Shown here piece after piece: positions 6,953-16,294 of a stretch of DNA of 19,605 bases (the stretch's first letter is position 1; the number at the start of each line of letters is the position of its first letter). A model generated the notes under the pieces. That model worked only from the letters and a program-made list of their open reading frames with translations, was not told where the DNA came from and did no database searches. This DNA comes from Candidatus Zixiibacteriota bacterium (GTDB lineage Bacteria; Zixibacteria; MSB-5A5; GN15; FEB-12): positions 1 to 19,605 of the forward strand of contig QNAF01000010.1 of assembly GCA_003641405.1 (NCBI GenBank). Direction: 5' to 3'. The position numbers and the translations under genes are program-made.

Positions 6953-9634
6953 TTGAATAAGCGGCTATTACATTCGGCCACTATCCTGGCGCTGATTCTG
7001 ACGCTTGTTGCCATGGGGACGGCTCAGGCGAAAGTAACGGGGAAGATTTCCGGGGTAGTTGAGGATTTTGAGACCGGGGAGCCGGTGATCGGGGCCACTG
7101 TCAGAGTGGTTGGGTCAAACCTGATCACGCAGACGGATGAAGATGGTGAGTATTTCATCATCGGGGTTCCGGTTGGCAAATATGATCTGGCAGTTACTCA
7201 CGTGGGGTTCAAGCAGCTAATCAGGAAGGAAGTCCGCGTGCTTCTGGATCTGACAACTCCCGTGGACTTTGCAGTGCTGGAGGTTGCTGTGGAAATGGAT
7301 GAGGAGATGGTGGTTTACGCTTCTGCTCCACTCATTCAGAAAGACCTTACGGCCTCGCGGATTACGTTCACCGAAGAGCGCCTGAGGAACCTGCCCAATA
7401 TCACAACAGTGCAGTCGGTTCTTACCAACTACCCCGGGGTAGTGGTTGGTCGGGACCGTGCCCTGCATGTGCGAGGCGGTCGCTCAGGTCAGGTTAGTTA
7501 CTACTACGATGGCTTTTCCGTTCAGGATCCGTTCACTGCCAGCGCCGGTATCCGGATTGTTCCGAATTCACTTGAAGAACTCTCGCTCACGTCAGGTGGT
7601 TTCACTGCCGAATACGGTGAGGCGCTCTCAGGTGTCGTGAGCGCGGTTACGCGGGAGGGTGGTTCACAATACCGTGGAAGAATTAGAACCTATCAGGGTG
7701 CCACTCAGCCGTATGATGTCAATACTGGAACCTGGGGAGATTTCAAGAGCATTGCCAACAGGTCGGTAAGCTTTGATCTGTCCGGGCCGGTTCCGGGGCT
7801 GCGCGGAAAACGCTGTTCGTTCTTCTCGGCTGGAGAATACCTGCGCGATGACAGCTACTTGCCGCACAATTGGCAGACAACCTACACGGGAATCGCTAAA
7901 CTGACCGCTCAGCCGGTTCAGAACCTCAAGGTCAAGACAAACGTCACGTACAGTGAATCTGACGCAGCCGTCTACTACCACCGGGATGTCAATGGTGTCT
8001 CCTACGACTTCAATCTCGACGGACTCCCGTTGTGGGAGCGCAAAGCATACCTGGCTGGTCTCTCAGGTAACTACGCCTTCAGTGAACGTGTCATTCTCTC
8101 AATGACTATGAACCGTTTCTATACGCGAACCAGGTCAGCTCCGGGGCATTTGATGGACACTCACTGGAGTGAATGGCCGGGATACTCGGAGGATGAAGAC
8201 GGGGATTACGACGGCACAATTGATAACGAGAACTATGGCAACGACGCTGACCTTTTTGATCCGATGCAGGCAGTCGGTTTCACAGTTGGTGAGGATTTCG
8301 ACCCAACATACTCATTACGGGAGTCAGCCTACAATTCGCTCATTACCAGTGTAATAACACAATTGAATAAGAATAACCAGGTGAAAGCCGGATTTGAGTA
8401 TCGGAAATATAAGGTTCTGAGGGATTTCAAACAGTTCTACAACGCAACGCCTTACGGAGAGCGCTACAGCAGCAATCCGATCTACGCCTCGTTCTTCGTA
8501 GAAGACAAACTTGAATACGCTGATTTTGTGTTAAACCTGGGTCTGCGCTTTGACTATCGTAACTCTGACATCTCCTACAATTACACACCGGATAACGAGA
8601 CAGCTCACTATAAGGAATCGGCTTCACGGTCTCGTCTATCACCGCGTCTTGGGATGTCCGTTCCGATCTCGGAGAGGTCAGTAGTACACATGAACTACGG
8701 TGTCTACTACCAGGTACCGCGGTATGAATACTTGTATACGAATATCCAGGGCGAAAGAAGGTCCGGATGGCCCCTCTTCGGCAATCCTGATCTTGAGCCG
8801 GAGCAAACCATCTCCTACGAGATTGGTCTGGACCACTTGATCAGTGACCGCCTGCGGCTGGATATCGCAGCCTACTACAAGGATATCAGTGATCTTGTCA
8901 CTACCAGGGCTGAGCAAGTTACTGTCGATAATCGGGATTACACACTCACCAAGTACACCAATGACGATTACGGTTCTGTAACGGGTCTCGATATCGCGCT
9001 GGAAATGCTTCCGCAGTCGAGCCACCTCTCGGGCTCAGTGTCGTACGGGTACATGGTCGCCAAGGGAAACGGTTCCTACGCTAACGAACCGTACTACACG
9101 TATATAGGTTCAACTACCGACTCGCTGGCACCCATATCCGAATACCCGCTCAATTATGATCAGCGCCATACAGTGACGGCTGTGCTTGATTACCGCGTAC
9201 CGCGTGATTGGTCTGCAAACCTGTTTGGGTTTGATGTGCCGGGTGCCTGGGGATTGTCCATGGTCGGCTACTACGGTTCCGGATTGCCTTATACGAAAAC
9301 GAATGAAGATGGCAGCCGCCTGGGTGATCTTAACCAGGGACGCTTGCCCGCCAACTACACGGTTGATATGCGCTTCAACAAGGATATGTACTTTGGTGCT
9401 GGAGCCAATATGCTGACATTCTTCGTTGAAGTGGACAATCTCTTTAACCGACGAAACGTACTAAATGTCTACTCCAGGACGGGTCTGGCAGACGACGACG
9501 CGCAGTCGGCCGTGACAGGCTTCGCTCTTGAAGATCAGCCTGAAGTAGAAAGATATGATAATTTGTATGATCATGATCCGCTGCACTACTCACCCCCCCG
9601 AACTGTACGGACCGGGTTAGAGTTCAGCTTCTAA
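6953..9634 (+). CDS. TonB-dependent outer-membrane receptor with carboxypeptidase-regulatory-like N-terminal domain
   Basis: An 893-residue outer-membrane protein. It has a signal peptide (1-26, ending TAQA), a carboxypeptidase-regulatory-like beta-sandwich (about 28-112, with GEPVIGATVRVVG and DEDGEYFIIGVPVGKYDL), a TonB-box-like EMVVYAS (118-124), a plug domain (about 125-235, with LHVRGGRSGQVSYYYDG), then a beta-barrel ending in EFSF, the terminal Phe expected for Bam-assembled barrels. An acidic DEDGDYDG stretch near residue 415 may be a calcium-binding loop. The start is TTG at 6953, with GGAG about ten bases upstream; no in-frame ATG fits better. It is first of three same-strand genes with short gaps. 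It should move a ligand across the outer membrane using TonB energy, but the substrate cannot be read from sequence. An FCB-type receptor is the best description. Confidence 0.93.
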   Translation: MNKRLLHSATILALILTLVAMGTAQAKVTGKISGVVEDFETGEPVIGATVRVVGSNLITQTDEDGEYFIIGVPVGKYDLAVTHVGFKQLIRKEVRVLLDLTTPVDFAVLEVAVEMDEEMVVYASAPLIQKDLTASRITFTEERLRNLPNITTVQSVLTNYPGVVVGRDRALHVRGGRSGQVSYYYDGFSVQDPFTASAGIRIVPNSLEELSLTSGGFTAEYGEALSGVVSAVTREGGSQYRGRIRTYQGATQPYDVNTGTWGDFKSIANRSVSFDLSGPVPGLRGKRCSFFSAGEYLRDDSYLPHNWQTTYTGIAKLTAQPVQNLKVKTNVTYSESDAAVYYHRDVNGVSYDFNLDGLPLWERKAYLAGLSGNYAFSERVILSMTMNRFYTRTRSAPGHLMDTHWSEWPGYSEDEDGDYDGTIDNENYGNDADLFDPMQAVGFTVGEDFDPTYSLRESAYNSLITSVITQLNKNNQVKAGFEYRKYKVLRDFKQFYNATPYGERYSSNPIYASFFVEDKLEYADFVLNLGLRFDYRNSDISYNYTPDNETAHYKESASRSRLSPRLGMSVPISERSVVHMNYGVYYQVPRYEYLYTNIQGERRSGWPLFGNPDLEPEQTISYEIGLDHLISDRLRLDIAAYYKDISDLVTTRAEQVTVDNRDYTLTKYTNDDYGSVTGLDIALEMLPQSSHLSGSVSYGYMVAKGNGSYANEPYYTYIGSTTDSLAPISEYPLNYDQRHTVTAVLDYRVPRDWSANLFGFDVPGAWGLSMVGYYGSGLPYTKTNEDGSRLGDLNQGRLPANYTVDMRFNKDMYFGAGANMLTFFVEVDNLFNRRNVLNVYSRTGLADDDAQSAVTGFALEDQPEVERYDNLYDHDPLHYSPPRTVRTGLEFSF

Positions 9635-9649
9635 GCCGGAGAACGAGAA

Positions 9650-12385
9650 ATGAAACGATCGAATAAGTCATTGATCGCAGTGATACTGGTAGTGTGTCTT
9701 GTTGTCGGCCTTACCGGTATGGTTGAGGCAAAGATGCCGGTTCAGTTCCCATCGCCGGGAGAGGATCGTCCTTTGCTGGTACCATCACCGGAGAGTTACG
9801 ATGAGGTCATTCACGATCAGGGAAACATAACTACAACAGTAGACAACTTCGGTTATATTGGCGGTTGGAGTTACTATGGTTTTCCCTCGGGGGAATATCC
9901 AAGTGGTTCCGGGCGTAACTACATCGCCGAGATATGCTACTGGATGGGTGCTGTGACTTCCGAAGGTGACACGCTTGTAGTCAATACCTGGGAAGATTGT
10001 CAGGGCATGCCTTCGCTCATTTCAGGTGAGGCTGAGAACCGTATTCTGTTTTCTACGGATACAACCCGGTATTACAACTATGACCCAACTGATACCGTCG
10101 GAGTCGGCAACGGAAGTCCAGCCAACGGCTGGAGAGTCTGGAATCCGGCAACTGAACAGTGGGACTACGAACAGAACTACAGTCCGGCCCTTCCCGGTTT
10201 CTACGACGGGGGACCGGTCTCAGTACAGGAATCACACTATCGCTTTACTGACGACGCTTCCGGAAGCTCATTGATGGGTCTCGAAATGACGCATACTGTC
10301 CTCCAGTGGGACTACTGCTATAATGAAGACTTCCTGTTTGTCATTGTCGAAATCACAAACACTAACGCAGATATTGACTATGACAACTTCGCGTTCGGCC
10401 TGTACGTGGATATGGATATTGGTGGCTATGACGACTACGGAGAAAACGGCCGTCTTGGCGACCTGGTAGGCTCAGATTCTACCGAGAATCTCGCCTGGAC
10501 TTATGACGAAGACGGTTATGATCCCGGATGGGGAAGCAGGGTAACGACCGGTTTCATGGGAACCAAGTACCTTGAAACGCCGGATGATATCGGGATGACA
10601 GCTTTCAGAACCGGTGAATGGGAAGACTTGCCAGGTGAGGATGGTGGTCGCTTTGAGGTGATCAACAGTGCCCAGTATGATGAAACCCTGGAACCGTACG
10701 ACCAATACTATGTCCAGTGTACACGCGGTATCGATCTGGTTGCCGGTCACACTGTTCGTGTTGTATTTGCAATCGTTGCCGGTGATGATGAAAACGATTT
10801 TCACGCCAATGCGTCTCTGGCCCAGGATCTGTATGACAATCACTTTGTTGGTCCCGAGCCTCCGAATGTCCCGACACTGTACACCAGTGCCAGAGATGAG
10901 AAAGTCTACTTGTACTGGAATGACACGGCTCGGTATAGTATCGATCCTCTGTCCGGCGAGAGCGATTTCTCCGGCTACAAACTGTACAAGAGCGAGAACC
11001 GGGGCATAACCTGGGGAGTTGAGGACGAAGACGTTGACAACACTTGTCTGACGATAGATTACATACCCATCGCTAGCTGGTCCGTAGATGAACCCACTCA
11101 TCCCATTCCATGCACCTACATCGATACCGGTCTTATCAACGGTGTCGAATACTGGTATTGTCTGGTGGCATTCGATGCTGGTGCCAGCGACGTTGGTATA
11201 GATATACTCCAGAATCCGTTCAGTTCGTCGGATGCAGCCCCGAACGTGGTCATTGCGACTCCGCGTACCGACCCTGCAGGTACTTTTGAAGCCGCCGGGA
11301 CAGTGGCCCACACCTACAACGGGACAGACGAGCCGTCCGAAGGCACTGTGGTTGCGACTGCGTATGATCGTTCCCAGTTGCAGGACGGAGACTACCAGGT
11401 AGTCTTTGAAGATGCCTTGGATGATACTTACTATCACCTGATAAATGTGACGACGGGCGATACCCTGCTCGCCAACCAGACGTTCACCAGCGATGACCCT
11501 GAGATGTTCAACTTGGTTCAGGGCATGAGAGTCGCTGTCAACAACGTTGATCGCGAGCCAGAGTCAATAGGTCAAACCGAGCTTGGCGGGGCCGACACCA
11601 ACCTCGTACTGTACGAGTGGTGGGGACCGGCACTTCCCGCCTTGACAGGTGACACTGCCGACGTTTTTTCGGATGCTCTCTACCGTCCAAATTACGAACT
11701 GCGGTATACCGGCCAGACAACGGTGGCACCAGATATTCTGGATGGCTTCTACGGGCCTTCACCGGCGTTCTCGGTACCGTTCGAGGTCTGGAACACCAGT
11801 TCAAATGAGAGAGTATCGCTGGCGGTGTATGACTATGTGGGCAATGGTATCTGGGATTCGTACGACCCATTGATCATTGTCAATTATGCGTATAATGAGA
11901 CTCAGGACCTGACAGACCTGGCGTTTCCGTACTACTACGGTTGGATGTTCGAACTAGATGAATATGTTTACAACCCGACAGTCGGCGACGTGTTTTCAAT
12001 TGACGGTCCGCAGATGAACGGTCCTGATGACGTTTTTGAGTTCTCGGTTGTCAGCGATAATGTCAATGACGCCAGGGCCGCGGCGGAAATGGCCAACATC
12101 AAAGTCGTGCCCAACCCGTACTATGCTCATGCCGGTCATAATTGGGAAGATGACCAGGGGGAGATTCACCTTGAGTTCCAGAATCTTCCTGATGAGTGCA
12201 CCGTCCGCATTTACACGCTGGCGGGTGATTTGGTCAAGACGCTTGAGCACTACTCCAACGAGGGCGGTACCGAAAGATGGGACCTGCTGTCGGAAGGTCA
12301 GAGACTCGTTGCGTCCGGAATGTATTTCTATCACGTGGAATCCAGGTATGGTGACCGCACCGGTCGCTTTGCTGTGGTGAAGTAA
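9650..12385 (+). CDS. Large secreted protein with fibronectin-like region and T9SS type A-like C-terminal domain
   Basis: A 911-residue protein with a signal peptide (about 1-27, ending MVEA) and no lipobox. The N-terminal ~400 residues are rich in Tyr, Trp, Asp and Gly and match no family I can name. A fibronectin type III-like segment follows (about 403-515, with VYLYWND and FSGYKLYKS). The last ~98 residues look like a T9SS type A or FlgD-Ig-like C-terminal domain: VVPNPYY, then CTVRIYTLAGDLVKTLEH, WDL, LVASGMYFYHVE and a final RFAVVK. In Bacteroidota such domains direct export through the type IX system. The ATG follows the receptor by 15 bases, with GGAG eight bases upstream. It is followed 11 bases later by a PorV-like gene. 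The function beyond secretion is unknown; a surface partner of the receptor is an inference. Confidence 0.85.
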   Translation: MKRSNKSLIAVILVVCLVVGLTGMVEAKMPVQFPSPGEDRPLLVPSPESYDEVIHDQGNITTTVDNFGYIGGWSYYGFPSGEYPSGSGRNYIAEICYWMGAVTSEGDTLVVNTWEDCQGMPSLISGEAENRILFSTDTTRYYNYDPTDTVGVGNGSPANGWRVWNPATEQWDYEQNYSPALPGFYDGGPVSVQESHYRFTDDASGSSLMGLEMTHTVLQWDYCYNEDFLFVIVEITNTNADIDYDNFAFGLYVDMDIGGYDDYGENGRLGDLVGSDSTENLAWTYDEDGYDPGWGSRVTTGFMGTKYLETPDDIGMTAFRTGEWEDLPGEDGGRFEVINSAQYDETLEPYDQYYVQCTRGIDLVAGHTVRVVFAIVAGDDENDFHANASLAQDLYDNHFVGPEPPNVPTLYTSARDEKVYLYWNDTARYSIDPLSGESDFSGYKLYKSENRGITWGVEDEDVDNTCLTIDYIPIASWSVDEPTHPIPCTYIDTGLINGVEYWYCLVAFDAGASDVGIDILQNPFSSSDAAPNVVIATPRTDPAGTFEAAGTVAHTYNGTDEPSEGTVVATAYDRSQLQDGDYQVVFEDALDDTYYHLINVTTGDTLLANQTFTSDDPEMFNLVQGMRVAVNNVDREPESIGQTELGGADTNLVLYEWWGPALPALTGDTADVFSDALYRPNYELRYTGQTTVAPDILDGFYGPSPAFSVPFEVWNTSSNERVSLAVYDYVGNGIWDSYDPLIIVNYAYNETQDLTDLAFPYYYGWMFELDEYVYNPTVGDVFSIDGPQMNGPDDVFEFSVVSDNVNDARAAAEMANIKVVPNPYYAHAGHNWEDDQGEIHLEFQNLPDECTVRIYTLAGDLVKTLEHYSNEGGTERWDLLSEGQRLVASGMYFYHVESRYGDRTGRFAVVK

Positions 12386-12396
12386 CGGAGGCCCCA

Positions 12397-13395
12397 GTGA
12401 GAAAGCTGCTTATTATTACTCTGATACTTGTTGCGCTGGCCGGAACGGCCTGGGCCAATCAAGCCAGGGTTGGCTCCAGCGGAGCTCAGTTTCTCAAGAT
12501 AGGTGTGGGTTCAAAGTATCAGGGGATGGCCGAGGCGTCCGTGGCGGCCACCAACGATATTTACTCGCTCTATTGGAATCCCGCCGGACTGGTGGAGATT
12601 GAGAACTGGGCGGTCGGTTTTACCAACGTAAACTGGCTGCTCGACGTCGATCTCAATTTCGTTGGCGCGGCGAAGTACTTTGAGGACTTTGGTGTGGTGG
12701 GAGTTTCAGCAACGATTCTATCCATGGATGAAATGGATGTGACAACTGTCCTGGAACCGGATGGTACCGGCCAGACCTACACGGCTTCTTCATATGCTAT
12801 CGGTTTGTCATTTGCCCGCCAGCTCACCAACCGCTTCGCTTTCGGGAGTTCGGTCAAGTTTGTCGGCGAGAATATCGGCAATGTCGATTCCAGGGGAATT
12901 GCGTTTGACTTTGGTACTCTCCTCTACACCGGGTTCAACTCGCTGAGAATCGGCATGGCAATCGCCAACATGGGACCGGACATGAAGTTCACAGGCAATG
13001 CGCTCGCAGTTCCGTACAATGACCAGAGTGACTCGACAAGCATCCCTGTCGGGGCTGAGCTTTCGACCACTCCGTACAACCTGCCGCTAACGTTCAGGGT
13101 CGGAGTGGCCTATGATCTCGAAGTCGGTCCGAAGTCCATGCTGACCTTATCGACTGAGTTCAAGCACCCTTCGGATAACGAACAGAGGGGTTCGCTGGGA
13201 ACTCAGTTTGCCTATGACGAGAGGTTCTTTCTCAGGGGCGGCTATAAGTTCAATTACGACGAAGAAACATTTGCCCTTGGCGGAGGATTAGTGACACCGC
13301 TCGGTAATGATACCCAACTGGTAATTGACTACGCCTGGCAGGATTTTGGAAGGTTACAGTCTACCCAGCGTTTTTCTGTGGGGTTCACCTTCTAA
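12397..13395 (+). CDS. PorV/PorQ-like outer-membrane beta-barrel protein
   Basis: A 332-residue protein with a signal peptide (about 1-20, ending GTAWA) and the PorV/PorQ (UPF0164-like) N-terminal signature: AQFLKIGVGSKYQGMAEASVA followed by DIYSLYWNPAGL. The remainder is a FadL-like barrel that ends RFSVGFTF with a terminal Phe. In Bacteroidota PorV carries type IX cargo across the outer membrane to the surface attachment machinery. The start is GTG at 12397, preceded by CGGAGG at six bases. It directly follows a gene whose product has a type IX-like C-terminus, so a cargo/shuttle pairing is plausible. It is the last gene of the operon, 21 bases before a strong terminator. The family call is solid; the pairing is inferred. 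Confidence 0.88.
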   Translation: MRKLLIITLILVALAGTAWANQARVGSSGAQFLKIGVGSKYQGMAEASVAATNDIYSLYWNPAGLVEIENWAVGFTNVNWLLDVDLNFVGAAKYFEDFGVVGVSATILSMDEMDVTTVLEPDGTGQTYTASSYAIGLSFARQLTNRFAFGSSVKFVGENIGNVDSRGIAFDFGTLLYTGFNSLRIGMAIANMGPDMKFTGNALAVPYNDQSDSTSIPVGAELSTTPYNLPLTFRVGVAYDLEVGPKSMLTLSTEFKHPSDNEQRGSLGTQFAYDERFFLRGGYKFNYDEETFALGGGLVTPLGNDTQLVIDYAWQDFGRLQSTQRFSVGFTF

Positions 13396-13416
13396 TCGAT
13401 ATGCAATGATCTCTGG

Positions 13417-13448
13417 AAGCCCCGTAATTGATTTGCGGGGCTTTTTTT
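13417..13448 (+). terminator. Intrinsic terminator of the receptor operon
   Basis: Perfect 8-bp stem AAGCCCCG (13417-13424) and CGGGGCTT (13436-13443) with an 11-base loop, running into seven Ts (13442-13448). It starts 21 bases after the stop of the PorV-like gene. Confidence 0.93.
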
Positions 13449-13459
13449 CTGTCCTATAC

Positions 13460-13488
13460 TGGACACTGCCGATAGAAGATTGTATACA
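13460..13488 (+). promoter_or_regulatory. Probable sigma70-type promoter of the metallopeptidase-rmuC pair
   Basis: TGGACA (13460-13465) and TATACA (13483-13488) are separated by exactly 17 bases, just beyond the terminator and 33 bases before the ATG. The match to consensus is five of six and four of six. Confidence 0.5.
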
Positions 13489-13521
13489 TGTTACTGACAT
13501 TTCAATATAAGGTAATCGGTT

Positions 13522-15111
13522 ATGAAACTTGCTATCAGAATGACATTAGTCTTCGCTGTTCTCCTCTCTACCTCCATGGCTGCACCAGCCAGAGGAACCA
13601 ATGCCAGAGCGGGGGCTCTGAAGGCAATGAATCAGTATTTCGAATTGTTGTCTATGGGAAACATGGAGATCGCCGGGGATATGTGGTTGCCGGAAGCACT
13701 GGAACGTTCCAGCAGGTTTGGAATACAGTATACCGGGATTCCGCTCAGAGTGGACTGTACTTCGCCTGTAATACGCGACCTGGACGTTATGAAGAGTTTT
13801 CTCGATCAACCTATCCGCAACTATGAGTGTTTTCCTAACAGCGACTGGTGCAAGTTCAATTTCTCCAAAGCAGTTGATACCAAGTCGGTCAACTATACAT
13901 ACTGGAGCAAGAAGATAGGTGACTGGAGCTGGCTGGGGTATCCACAGGACTACTACAGCGCCGACTGGCCGGTGACAGAGAGCAAATATTTTCGTGTTCA
14001 CGTCGATCCGGCAGTGGGTGACTTCATCAATGGCATTGTTCTGTCCGAAGCTGACAGGTTTGTTGAGCGCGTCTCCGACACACTGGGCATATCCGGGTCG
14101 ATACGCAAGCAGATCGCCAGGCAAAAGATTGAGTATTTCTACTGTGGCTCGGACAGCGTAGTGGGGGAGATCACCGGCCATCGGGCGAAGGGTATTCTGG
14201 ATTTGGCTTCCAACGATGTTATTTCGGCTACCTTTCCTCATTTTCACGAGGTTGTCCATCTGCTTGCCAATATACGACTTCAGGAGTTACCGCTTTTTAC
14301 CTTGCCGATTATGCGTGAAGGGTTCGCGGTGCGATATGGTGGCCGCTGGGGGAAATCTAACTGTGCTTTGATGGACCTGGGTGTCTTTTTACTGGATGAA
14401 GAACTCATATCCCTGGATTCTATCCTGACGATGAGGGGTTTCGAGTCCGAATCAAGCGCGGATATCGTGTATCCCGTGGCTGGTGTTTTCAGTGCTTTTC
14501 TTGTGGATGAACTTGGCCTGGACAAGTATTTCCTGCTCTACCTGAGACTATCCGGACGATTCGATGAAGTCGACTCTCTGACTTCTGATGATGTCAAGGC
14601 GGCTATTGCGGAGATGGCCGGTAGAGAATGGGAAGAAGTGTCAGTGGATTTCATGGCGTTTCGCAACGAGAGAACGGACAAGCACCTGGTTGCTTTACCG
14701 GGAGGACTGGAAAAGGGGAAAGTGATTGTGCAGAGCGACGATTTTGTGGTAAGCAAAGACAAACACTGGATTGCGTTTGAGTTCACACCTGACTCTGCCG
14801 AAGGGCCACCAAGTGGCGGGTTCCTTTTTGCGCCTGTAGATGGTTTCGCAGGTCAGAAGTCACTGCTCTACCAGGAGCAATTCCCTGGTGAGCAATTTGA
14901 CGGCTACCGTTTTGGCGTTGTGTACGATCAGAATGAAGCAGGACTCTACGACTACGCTACTAATCAGCTCATGGCCAAATTTATCTGGGGTCTGTCGCCC
15001 TCGGACAATTATTTTGATGCCGATGCAAACAAGATTACCATCAAGTTCAGGAAAGACCTGTTGAACAAGCAGCTTCCGCGAAAGAATGAATACAAGCTGC
15101 TGTCGCTCTAA
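13522..15111 (+). CDS. Secreted HExxH metallopeptidase-like protein (gluzincin/peptidase MA-like)
   Basis: A 529-residue protein with a signal peptide (about 1-25). The key motif is FHEVVHLLA, giving His242-Glu243-Val-Val-His246, followed 20 residues later by Glu266 in MREGFAVRYGG. This spacing and the EGxAV context fit the third zinc ligand of gluzincins, as in peptidase MA-like domains. The N-terminal ~150 residues resemble no family I know, though an early stretch (ALKAMNQYFELLSMGNMEIAGDMWLP) looks like a short helical accessory region. The C-terminal ~130 residues look beta-rich. The start is the ATG at 13522, with AAGG nine bases upstream. It is followed by rmuC at 11 bases. The substrate is unknown. 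Zinc peptidase activity is inferred from motifs only. Confidence 0.75.
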   Translation: MKLAIRMTLVFAVLLSTSMAAPARGTNARAGALKAMNQYFELLSMGNMEIAGDMWLPEALERSSRFGIQYTGIPLRVDCTSPVIRDLDVMKSFLDQPIRNYECFPNSDWCKFNFSKAVDTKSVNYTYWSKKIGDWSWLGYPQDYYSADWPVTESKYFRVHVDPAVGDFINGIVLSEADRFVERVSDTLGISGSIRKQIARQKIEYFYCGSDSVVGEITGHRAKGILDLASNDVISATFPHFHEVVHLLANIRLQELPLFTLPIMREGFAVRYGGRWGKSNCALMDLGVFLLDEELISLDSILTMRGFESESSADIVYPVAGVFSAFLVDELGLDKYFLLYLRLSGRFDEVDSLTSDDVKAAIAEMAGREWEEVSVDFMAFRNERTDKHLVALPGGLEKGKVIVQSDDFVVSKDKHWIAFEFTPDSAEGPPSGGFLFAPVDGFAGQKSLLYQEQFPGEQFDGYRFGVVYDQNEAGLYDYATNQLMAKFIWGLSPSDNYFDADANKITIKFRKDLLNKQLPRKNEYKLLSL

Positions 15112-15122
15112 GTGAGAATCTG

Positions 15123-16202
15123 ATGGACACTGAGACCACAGTCATAGTTGTCCTTCTCGCGGCCATCCTGATCACGCTGTTCTGGGTGGCCTATCGACTG
15201 ATATCGAACAAAAAGTCCGAACCCTCCGGTAATCTCGAAACAGCTATTCAATTACTGAAAGCCGACCTGATTGCGCGCCAGTCCGAATCACTCATGTCGC
15301 TGCGTGATTCGCTGGATGCGGCCAACAGAACAATCAATAATCGGCTAGCGGAAGGTACCAGCAGCCTTGATCGCCGAATGTCCGTATTGGGCGAGCTCGA
15401 AAACCGCCTGGGCCAACTGGCTACCCAGACGACCAATATCGAGAGTATCGGCAAGAACATTCAATCGCTTTCGGAGCTGCTTCGTCCGCCAAAACTACGC
15501 GGCATCTTAGGAGAGTTGTTGCTGGATAACCTGCTACAGCAGATTCTCCCCAAGGCCATGTATCATATCCAGCACCGGTTCGGAAACGGTTTGCGTGTTG
15601 ATGCCGCGGTCAAGATAGGGGAGAGGCTGTTGCCGATTGACGCCAAGTTTCCCATGGAATCGTACGAGCGACTGAGCAAGCAGCCAGACGACGAAACCCT
15701 GCAGCGCGAGTTCTCGCGCACTTTCCGAAAGCATGTCGATGATATCGCTACCAAGTACATCCAGCCACAGGAGAACACGACGGACTTTGCTGTCATGTAC
15801 ATCCCGGCGGAAGCCGTCTACTACCAGTTTGTCGCGCAACAGCAACAGGGCGGTTTCGAGTATGCGCTGTCTAAGAAAGTCATTCCAAGTTCCCCGGGAC
15901 ACCTGTACGCGTTTCTTGTCTCGGTAGCGACTGTTCACTCAGAGCTATCACTGGCCAATTCTGAGTTGCTGGGGGACGCCAGACAACTATTGGCTGTCGT
16001 GAACGATCTGACGGAGTCCTCCGACAAGCTGGCGAAGTTCCACGAGAGAATGGAAAGCTCTCTGCGAACACTCTCCGGAAGTTTCGAGAAGGCCCGTAAC
16101 GAACTGAGCGGCCTGCGCACAAAGCTCTCCGCAATGCGCACCCCTCTTGCAGACGATCCAGACACTGAGTCCATCACAAGTTCAGAGACGACTGAGTCAT
16201 AG
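15123..16202 (+). CDS. rmuC: RmuC family protein (putative nuclease-fold DNA recombination protein)
   Basis: A 359-residue protein with an N-terminal membrane anchor (about residues 7-25), a long coiled coil (about 40-120) and the RmuC domain (about 125-310). Recognisable family stretches are PPKLRGILGELLLDNLL, VDAAVKIGERLLPIDAKFP (the D...DxK pattern of the restriction-endonuclease-like core), FAVMYIPAEAVYYQ and PSSPGHLYAFL. In E. coli, RmuC limits recombination at inverted repeats; the biochemical activity of the family is poorly defined. It lies 11 bases after the metallopeptidase-like gene and is probably co-transcribed. The C-terminal tail is acidic and Ser/Thr-rich. The family call is firm. 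Confidence 0.94.
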   Translation: MDTETTVIVVLLAAILITLFWVAYRLISNKKSEPSGNLETAIQLLKADLIARQSESLMSLRDSLDAANRTINNRLAEGTSSLDRRMSVLGELENRLGQLATQTTNIESIGKNIQSLSELLRPPKLRGILGELLLDNLLQQILPKAMYHIQHRFGNGLRVDAAVKIGERLLPIDAKFPMESYERLSKQPDDETLQREFSRTFRKHVDDIATKYIQPQENTTDFAVMYIPAEAVYYQFVAQQQQGGFEYALSKKVIPSSPGHLYAFLVSVATVHSELSLANSELLGDARQLLAVVNDLTESSDKLAKFHERMESSLRTLSGSFEKARNELSGLRTKLSAMRTPLADDPDTESITSSETTES

Positions 16203-16212
16203 TCCCCGTGCA

Positions 16213-16278
16213 CGGCAGACGTCCTCGTCTGCCGATATCTGGGCACAAGGCGGCGCACGAGGACGTACACCGCCCACC
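16213..16278 (-). repeat. 66-bp interspersed repeat ending in a palindrome, copy 2 (inverted)
   Basis: The minus-strand sequence matches copy 1 at 1190-1255 in 60 of 66 positions, with no gaps. Its palindrome is CGGCAGACG (16213-16221) / CGTCTGCCG (16226-16234) around a four-base loop. Relative to copy 1, one arm has C for T and the other has G for A at the paired position, so base pairing is kept. It begins 11 bases after the rmuC stop. Confidence 0.82.
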
Positions 16279-16294
16279 ATCTATCAGTCCCGCA

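Noticed and set aside
10472..11437. A 321-codon open frame on the minus strand
   Set aside because: It lies wholly inside the 911-residue secreted protein gene on the opposite strand, has no domain or ribosome site, and the plus-strand frame has a signal peptide and recognisable domains.
13546..14259. A 237-codon open frame on the minus strand
   Set aside because: Antisense to the metallopeptidase-like gene, which has a signal peptide and the HExxH...E motif. The antisense frame shows nothing recognisable.
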